NCBI GenBank assembly: GCA_031259795.1
Contig: JAIRLA010000285.1
Location: 1 to 9,714, forward strand
Origin: Azoarcus sp.
GTDB taxonomy: Bacteria; Pseudomonadota; Gammaproteobacteria; Burkholderiales; Rhodocyclaceae
DNA: 9,714 nt
Direction of reading: 5' to 3'
Shown: positions 6,202 to 9,714 of the stretch, in pieces
How the letters are laid out: the number at the start of each line of letters is the position of its first letter
Position numbering within the stretch: position 1 is the stretch's first letter
Notes under the pieces: model-generated
The model's database searches: none
The model's input: only the letters and a program-made list of their open reading frames with translations
Told to the model about the DNA's origin: nothing
Program-made: the position numbers and the translations under genes

Positions 6202-6943
6202 GCCCAGGATCACCGCGACAGACAGTGACGGCAAAAGCGGCAGGGTGCGCGCCGAACGGCTGGAAATCGACTTCGGCGCGGGCCGCCGCCTGCTGCTGTC
6301 GTTTCCGGAAAACGGCTGGGGCGATCTCGAAATCGAAGCCGACGTGACGGGCGACGAAGCGGCGGTGCCGATCATCAACATGCAGGCGGGGGCCTGCAAC
6401 GTCGTCAACCTGCGGATCGACGTGCGTCACGACCTGCTTCCGGTCGAATCCCTCGACTTGCCGGGGACAGGCGCGCCGCCGATGCTCAATCTCGCCGTGC
6501 AGAAAGCGCTCGAAGGCGAAGATCGCCTCAGCGCCCCGAAAAAGCACCAAATCCGGCGCTGGGCGCAAGCCGCCCTGGCGCTCGACGTGGAAGTCGCCGT
6601 GCGCCTGGTGGGCGAGGCGGAGGGGCGCGAACTGAACAAGAACTACCGTGGCAAGGACTACGCCACCAACGTATTGACCTTCGTCTACGACAGCGACAGC
6701 AACAGCGAAGAAAAAAGCGAGGACGCCCCCCTGCGCGGCGACCTCGTACTCTGCGTACCCGTGGTGGCGCGCGAGGCGCGCGAACAAAACAAGGCGCTCG
6801 ACGCCCACTTCGCGCATCTCGTCGTCCATGGCATGCTGCACCTGCAAGGATTCGACCACGAGGACAAGGACAACGCCGAACGCATGGAAGCGCGCGAGCG
6901 CGACATCCTGCGCACACTCGGCTACGCCGATCCCTATGCATGA
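6182..6943 (+). CDS. ybeY: Endoribonuclease YbeY with an N-terminal extension
   Basis: Residues about 100-253 are a complete YbeY, the metal-dependent RNase needed for 16S rRNA 3' maturation and 70S quality control. The zinc motif HLVVHGMLHLQGFDHE gives His216, His220 and His226, and LNKNYRGKDYATNVLTF contains the conserved Arg156. The usual YbeY length is about 155 residues, so the first 99 or so are extra. They read as a beta-rich segment (RVRAERLEIDFGAGRRLLLS, then FPENGWGDLEIEA, and INMQAGACNVVNLRIDV) that I do not recognise as a named domain. The frame is open throughout, so this looks like a true fusion. Starting instead at the internal ATG 6482 would give a standard-length protein, but it has no good ribosome binding site. 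ATG 6182 overlaps ybeZ by 20 bases; ATG 6194 is an alternative start. The stop overlaps the ybeX start as ATGA. Confidence 0.93.
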   Translation: MTRQMDKPRITATDSDGKSGRVRAERLEIDFGAGRRLLLSFPENGWGDLEIEADVTGDEAAVPIINMQAGACNVVNLRIDVRHDLLPVESLDLPGTGAPPMLNLAVQKALEGEDRLSAPKKHQIRRWAQAALALDVEVAVRLVGEAEGRELNKNYRGKDYATNVLTFVYDSDSNSEEKSEDAPLRGDLVLCVPVVAREAREQNKALDAHFAHLVVHGMLHLQGFDHEDKDNAERMEARERDILRTLGYADPYA

Positions 6944-7842
6944 ACCGCGCCGCATGCATTCCTTTCGTCACTGAAATGGACAGTTCCGACTCTTCATCCG
7001 ACAAACCCACCCTGCTGGAACGCCTCTCCGCCCTGCTCACCCCCGCGCCGGAAGACCGCGACGAACTGCTCGCCCTCCTGCGCGTCGCCCGCGAGCGCGG
7101 CCTGCTCGATGCCGACGCCCTGTCGATCATCGAAGGCGCCATGCAAATGTCCGGCATGCGGGTGCGCGACATCATGGTGCCGCGCGCGCAAATGGACGTG
7201 CTCCACGCCAGCGATTCCATCGAAACCATCACCGCCTTCGCCATGCGCACCGCGCATTCGCGCTTTCCGGTCATCGGCGGCGACAAGGACGACGTCGTCG
7301 GCATCCTGCTCGCCAAGGACCTGCTGCGCCATTTCGCCGGCCACGGCTTCAGCCTGCGCGAAATGCTGCGCCCGGCGGTATTCGTGCCCGAATCGAAACC
7401 GCTCAACGTCCTGCTGCGCGAATTCCGCCTGAGCCACAACCACATGGCGATCGTGGTCGACGAATACGGCGGCGTCGCCGGACTCGTCACCATCGAAGAC
7501 GTGCTCGAAGAAATCGTCGGCGAAATCGAAGACGAATACGACTTCAGCGGCGGCGACGGCAACATCCTCCCCGATCACGGCGGACGCTACCGCGTCAAGG
7601 CCACCACGCCGATCGGCGACTTCAACGGCGTATTCGCCACCACCTTCAGCGACGACGAAGTCGACACCGTCGGCGGCCTGCTGATCCGCCGCCTCGGACG
7701 GCTCCCCCGCCACGACGAAGCGATCGTCATCGACGGCCTGTGCTTTCGCGTATTGCGCGCCGACAACAGACGGATATACACCCTGCTCGTCGACCGCGAA
7801 ACCGGCGCGCCCGGGGCGAACCCCGGCGCCGTTCCCGCATGA
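6940..7842 (+). CDS. ybeX: CBS-domain protein YbeX (CorC/HlyC family)
   Basis: The 300-residue product matches E. coli YbeX/CorC (292). A first CBS domain (about 78-135) starts at VRDIMVPRAQMDVL and contains AHSRFPVIGGDKDDVVGILL. A second (about 143-198) contains HMAIVVDEYGGVAGLVTIED. The C-terminal CorC_HlyC domain (about 215-287) includes DDEVDTVGGLLIRRLGRLP. There are no membrane helices. CorC was linked to Co2+/Mg2+ efflux in Salmonella, and newer work ties YbeX to ribosome and rRNA metabolism, which suits its neighbours. ATG 6940 overlaps the ybeY TGA (ATGA), suggesting coupled translation. An in-frame ATG at 6976 gives an N-terminus (MDSSDSSSDKPTLLERL) more like E. coli, so it is a serious alternative; neither has a clear ribosome binding site. 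Older annotations calling such proteins hemolysins are misleading. Confidence 0.94.
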   Translation: MNRAACIPFVTEMDSSDSSSDKPTLLERLSALLTPAPEDRDELLALLRVARERGLLDADALSIIEGAMQMSGMRVRDIMVPRAQMDVLHASDSIETITAFAMRTAHSRFPVIGGDKDDVVGILLAKDLLRHFAGHGFSLREMLRPAVFVPESKPLNVLLREFRLSHNHMAIVVDEYGGVAGLVTIEDVLEEIVGEIEDEYDFSGGDGNILPDHGGRYRVKATTPIGDFNGVFATTFSDDEVDTVGGLLIRRLGRLPRHDEAIVIDGLCFRVLRADNRRIYTLLVDRETGAPGANPGAVPA

Positions 7843-9338
7843 CGCTCCGCGCCCCGGCAAAAGCGCTGCTGGCGGCGGCGGGCGGCGCGCTTGGCGTATT
7901 CGCCTTCGCGCCCGCGGGCTGGTTTCCGCTCGCATTCGCCAGTCTCGCGCTCCTGGCCGCACAACTGGAACGGGCGGCCTCGACGCGCGCCGGATTCGGC
8001 CTCGGTTTCGCCTGGGGGCTCGGCGCCTTCGGCGCGGGCGTATCGTGGCTCTACGTCGCGCTCGAACGCTACGGCGGCATGTCCCCGCCGCTGGCGGCGC
8101 TCGCCATCTCCCTTTTCTGCGCCTTCCTCGCCCTCTACCCGGCGCTCGCCTGCGCGGCATACCTGCGCTGGCGGCGCGGCGGCGCCCTGCGGCGCGCCGC
8201 GCTTTTCGCCGCCGCGTGGCTCCTGGGCGAATGGCTGCGCGGCGCCCTCTTCACCGGCTTCCCCTGGCTTGCCATCGGCTACAGCCAGACCCCGCCCAGC
8301 CCGCTCGCCGCCGGTTTCGCCCTGTTCGGCGTCCATGGCGTGGGCGCACTGACCGCCTTCTCCGCCTTCCTGATCGCCGCGAGCCTCACCGCCCTGCGCA
8401 CGCACGGATGGACGACCCGGGCATTTCTCCTCCCCATCGCCGCCGTTTCCCTCATATTCGTTGCCGGCCTTGGACTATCACGGCACGCCTGGAGCGAACC
8501 CGAAGGCGAAGCGCTGGCGGTATCGCTGCTGCAACCCAACATCGACCAAGCCTTCAAATGGAGCCCGGAAAACCTTGCCGAAGTCCTGCGCATCAACGCC
8601 GTCCTTGTACAAGCGGCGCGCGGCGAAATCGTCGTACTGCCCGAAACCGCCCTGGCCGCGCCCCTCGACTGGATACCCAAAGGCTACCTCGACCTGCTCG
8701 CCGGGAGCCTCGGCGAACGCGGCGGCACGCTGATCGTCGGCGCGCTCACCCGCGACGGCGGACACTACCGCAACGCCGCCGTCACCCTGGGCGCGGAGAG
8801 CGGGCAGACCTATGCCAAACACCATCTCGTCCCCTTCGGCGAATACTCGCCGCCGCTCTTCGGCTGGTTCTACCGCCTGGCGAACATCCCCATGTCGCAA
8901 CAAAGCCCCGGCGCGGCGCGGCAAGCGCCGTTCACGCTCCACGGACGGCGCATCGCCATCAACATCTGTTATGAAGACGTCTTCGGCGCCGAACTGATCA
9001 CCAGCCTGCCGCAAGCCGGACTCATGCTCAACCTCTCGAACCTGGCCTGGTACGGCGACTCCTTCGCGCAGCCGCAACACCTGCAAATCGCCCGCGCCCG
9101 CGCGCTGGAAAGCGGCCGCCCCATGCTGCGCGCCACCAACACCGGCATGACCGCCCTCGTCCTCCCCGACGGCTCCGTCCCGGCGATCCTGCCCGCCTTC
9201 ACGCGCGGCGTACTGGAAGTACGCGTCCCGGCCTACCGGGGCGACACCCCCTATGCGCGCCGGGGAGACCTCCCCGTCCTCGCCGCCGCCGCCATCGTAC
9301 TGGCGCTTTTCATCCTGGCGCGCCGCGTCGCGGGATAG
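7839..9338 (+). CDS. lnt: Apolipoprotein N-acyltransferase Lnt
   Basis: Lnt is an inner-membrane enzyme that adds the third acyl chain to the N-terminal Cys of lipoproteins before Lol sorting. The 499-residue product (E. coli 512) starts with several hydrophobic helices (about 8-210) and then has the periplasmic carbon-nitrogen hydrolase domain. The catalytic triad is visible: Glu269 in VVLPETALAAP, Lys327 in YAKHHLVPFGEYSPPLFGW and Cys377 in INICYEDVFG. The LSNLAWYGDS block and RATNTGM follow, and a last hydrophobic helix (about 479-494) ends the protein. ATG 7839 overlaps the ybeX stop (ATGA); longer reading upstream lies inside ybeX. The last few codons (ARRVAG and stop) fall inside a repeat that recurs at 9560-9651, so the C-terminus may have been replaced by repeat sequence. 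It is the final gene of the operon, and no clear terminator follows directly. Confidence 0.97.
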   Translation: MTLRAPAKALLAAAGGALGVFAFAPAGWFPLAFASLALLAAQLERAASTRAGFGLGFAWGLGAFGAGVSWLYVALERYGGMSPPLAALAISLFCAFLALYPALACAAYLRWRRGGALRRAALFAAAWLLGEWLRGALFTGFPWLAIGYSQTPPSPLAAGFALFGVHGVGALTAFSAFLIAASLTALRTHGWTTRAFLLPIAAVSLIFVAGLGLSRHAWSEPEGEALAVSLLQPNIDQAFKWSPENLAEVLRINAVLVQAARGEIVVLPETALAAPLDWIPKGYLDLLAGSLGERGGTLIVGALTRDGGHYRNAAVTLGAESGQTYAKHHLVPFGEYSPPLFGWFYRLANIPMSQQSPGAARQAPFTLHGRRIAINICYEDVFGAELITSLPQAGLMLNLSNLAWYGDSFAQPQHLQIARARALESGRPMLRATNTGMTALVLPDGSVPAILPAFTRGVLEVRVPAYRGDTPYARRGDLPVLAAAAIVLALFILARRVAG

Positions 9339-9407
9339 AAAAGGGGAGGAAGAGCGGGACGTCCGTACACTCTCCGCCGCCAGGAAAACAGCGGCGCTGC
9401 GCGCCGG
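9317..9407 (+). repeat. Direct repeat copy A, overlapping the lnt 3' end
   Basis: This segment is repeated at 9560-9651. Shared blocks, in order, are GGCGCGC, then a G+C-rich stretch with GGATA, AAAAGGGGAGGAA or one base longer, GAGCGGGACG, TCCGT, an ACCGC or GCCGC region, GAAAACAGCG, CGCTGCGC and CCG. Small indels separate the copies. The stop codon of lnt (9336-9338) lies in this copy, where copy B has ATAA instead of ATAG. Confidence 0.7.
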
Positions 9408-9409
9408 AT
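9389..9409 (+). repeat. Left arm of a 21-bp perfect inverted repeat
   Basis: Bases 9389-9409 (CAGCGGCGCTGCG...GGAT) are the exact reverse complement of 9556-9576. Both arms lie at copies of the same repeat family in opposite orientation, so they could pair in DNA or RNA across a 146-base gap. Confidence 0.65.
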
Positions 9410-9419
9410 CGAAGGAACT

Positions 9420-9455
9420 GGATTGCCGCGTCGCTGCGCACCACGCAATGACGAG
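9420..9455 (-). repeat. CGTCATTGCG...GCAATCC interspersed element
   Basis: On the minus strand this reads CGTCATTGCG, then TGGTGCGCAGCGACGCG, then GCAATCC, the pattern of a widespread bacterial intergenic repeat. It matches the copy at 3388-3421. The core CGCAATGACGAG occurs again at 9471-9482. Confidence 0.6.
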
Positions 9456-9498
9456 GGGGGGGGCGGTTTTCGCAATGACGAGTTCTTCCGATGGATTC

Positions 9499-9522
9499 CC
9501 CTCCCCCGCTTGCGGGGGAGGG
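9499..9522 (+). repeat. Strong G+C hairpin, possible transcription stop for the lnt operon
   Basis: CCCTCCCCCGC and GCGGGGGAGGG form a perfect 11-bp stem around TT (in practice 10 bp with a CTTG loop). A second hairpin GCCCC-GTCA-GGGGC (9524-9537) follows at once. No T-run comes after either, so intrinsic termination is uncertain; they are at least as likely to be part of the repeat. Confidence 0.5.
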
Positions 9523-9536
9523 TGCCCCGTCAGGGG

Positions 9537-9549
9537 CGGGAGAGGGTTT
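9537..9549 (+). repeat. Left arm of a 13-bp inverted repeat
   Basis: CGGGAGAGGGTTT here is the exact reverse complement of AAACCCTCTCCCG at 9660-9672. The two arms bracket direct repeat copy B. Confidence 0.5.
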
Positions 9550-9559
9550 CCAACCATCC

Positions 9560-9651
9560 GGCGCGCAGCGCCGCTGGATAAAAAGGGGGAGGAAGGAGCG
9601 GGACGCTTGTCCGTGCCCCACCGCAAAGAAAACAGCGTCGCTGCGCTCCGT
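9560..9651 (+). repeat. Direct repeat copy B
   Basis: Second copy of the unit at 9317-9407, with a few substitutions and short indels (for example extra bases before TCCGT). Its left edge is the right arm (9556-9576) of the 21-bp inverted repeat, and it is bracketed by a 13-bp inverted repeat (9537-9549 and 9660-9672). Confidence 0.65.
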
Positions 9652-9659
9652 ATGGAACG

Positions 9660-9714
9660 AAACCCTCTCCCGGCCTTCGGCCACCCTCTCGCCCGCCAAG
9701 CGGGGGAGGGAAGT
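9660..9714 (+). repeat. Closing inverted repeat segment, cut by the window edge
   Basis: This holds the right arm of the 13-bp inverted repeat, a GGCC-TTC-GGCC hairpin (9672-9682) and CCCGC-CAA-GCGGG (9692-9704). Bases 9693-9712 are the exact reverse complement of 3359-3378, tying this region to the repeat beside the tRNA gene. Confidence 0.55.

Larger units (their letters stand above)
9339..9714. other. Gene-free repeat region downstream of lnt
   Basis: No credible gene is visible here on either strand. The region is built from nested direct and inverted repeats: the second part of copy A, a CGTCATTGCG-type element (9420-9455, minus), an extra CGCAATGACGAG (9471-9482), strong hairpins (9499-9537), copy B (9560-9651) and a closing inverted segment. 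Short open frames here translate repeat peptides and are not supported as genes. Confidence 0.6.

Noticed and set aside
6940..7842. Hemolysin annotation for the CBS-domain protein
   Set aside because: The gene neighbourhood and domain order fit YbeX/CorC. The hemolysin label is a historical misnomer for this family.
5196..7842. Short start/stop overlaps between the operon genes
   Set aside because: These are ordinary for this conserved operon and suggest only translational coupling.
9339..9714. CRISPR array
   Set aside because: The repeats are of unequal length, irregularly spaced and partly inverted, without uniform spacers.

Overview
The window is G+C-rich chromosomal DNA and most likely comes from a betaproteobacterium. 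The basis is the gene order miaB-ybeZ-ybeY-ybeX-lnt, the close resemblance of TrmA, RtcB, MiaB and YbeX to the proteobacterial proteins, and a tRNA-Met with an encoded CCA end. Rhodocyclales or Nitrosomonadales is only a guess from style; nothing in the sequence fixes the order.

The left part (1-764) is the 5' two-thirds of trmA on the minus strand, running off the window. Positions 765-1885 are accessory in character. They hold a short minus-strand remnant of a KilA-N-type phage or mobile protein (835-987), then a strikingly A/T-rich plus-strand gene for a flavin split-barrel (PNPOx-like) protein with a near-consensus promoter and a perfect Shine-Dalgarno sequence (992-1483). Convergent with it is a small zinc-ribbon membrane protein gene that appears frameshifted near its 3' end (1498-1803). 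The A/T-rich gene looks horizontally acquired.

Positions 1886-3286 on the minus strand carry rtcB (RNA ligase), preceded by a 35-codon truncated gene resembling the start of an Hcp (type VI secretion) gene with its own good ribosome binding site. Positions 3287-3636 are non-coding and contain a member of an interspersed repeat that recurs at the right end. A tRNA-Met(CAU) gene follows (3637-3713, minus) with a strong stringent-type promoter at 3729-3757.

Positions 3851-9338 are a tightly packed plus-strand operon: miaB (tRNA ms2i6A37 methylthiolase), ybeZ (PhoH-like ATPase), ybeY (rRNA-maturation endoribonuclease, here with a roughly 100-residue N-terminal extension), ybeX/corC (CBS-domain protein) and lnt (apolipoprotein N-acyltransferase). 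Each junction overlaps by 1 to 20 bases, so translation is probably coupled. Tail-end positions 9339-9714 hold only nested direct and inverted repeats and strong hairpins. One repeat copy reaches back into lnt and forms its last codons and stop.

The theme is RNA metabolism: TrmA and MiaB modify tRNA, RtcB ligates RNA, YbeY and YbeZ act on rRNA and ribosome quality control, and there is a tRNA gene. I see no complete undescribed system. The points most worth checking are the YbeY N-terminal extension, the KilA-N and Hcp remnants, the frameshifted zinc-ribbon gene, the foreign-looking flavoprotein gene, and the repeat that supplies the 3' end of lnt.
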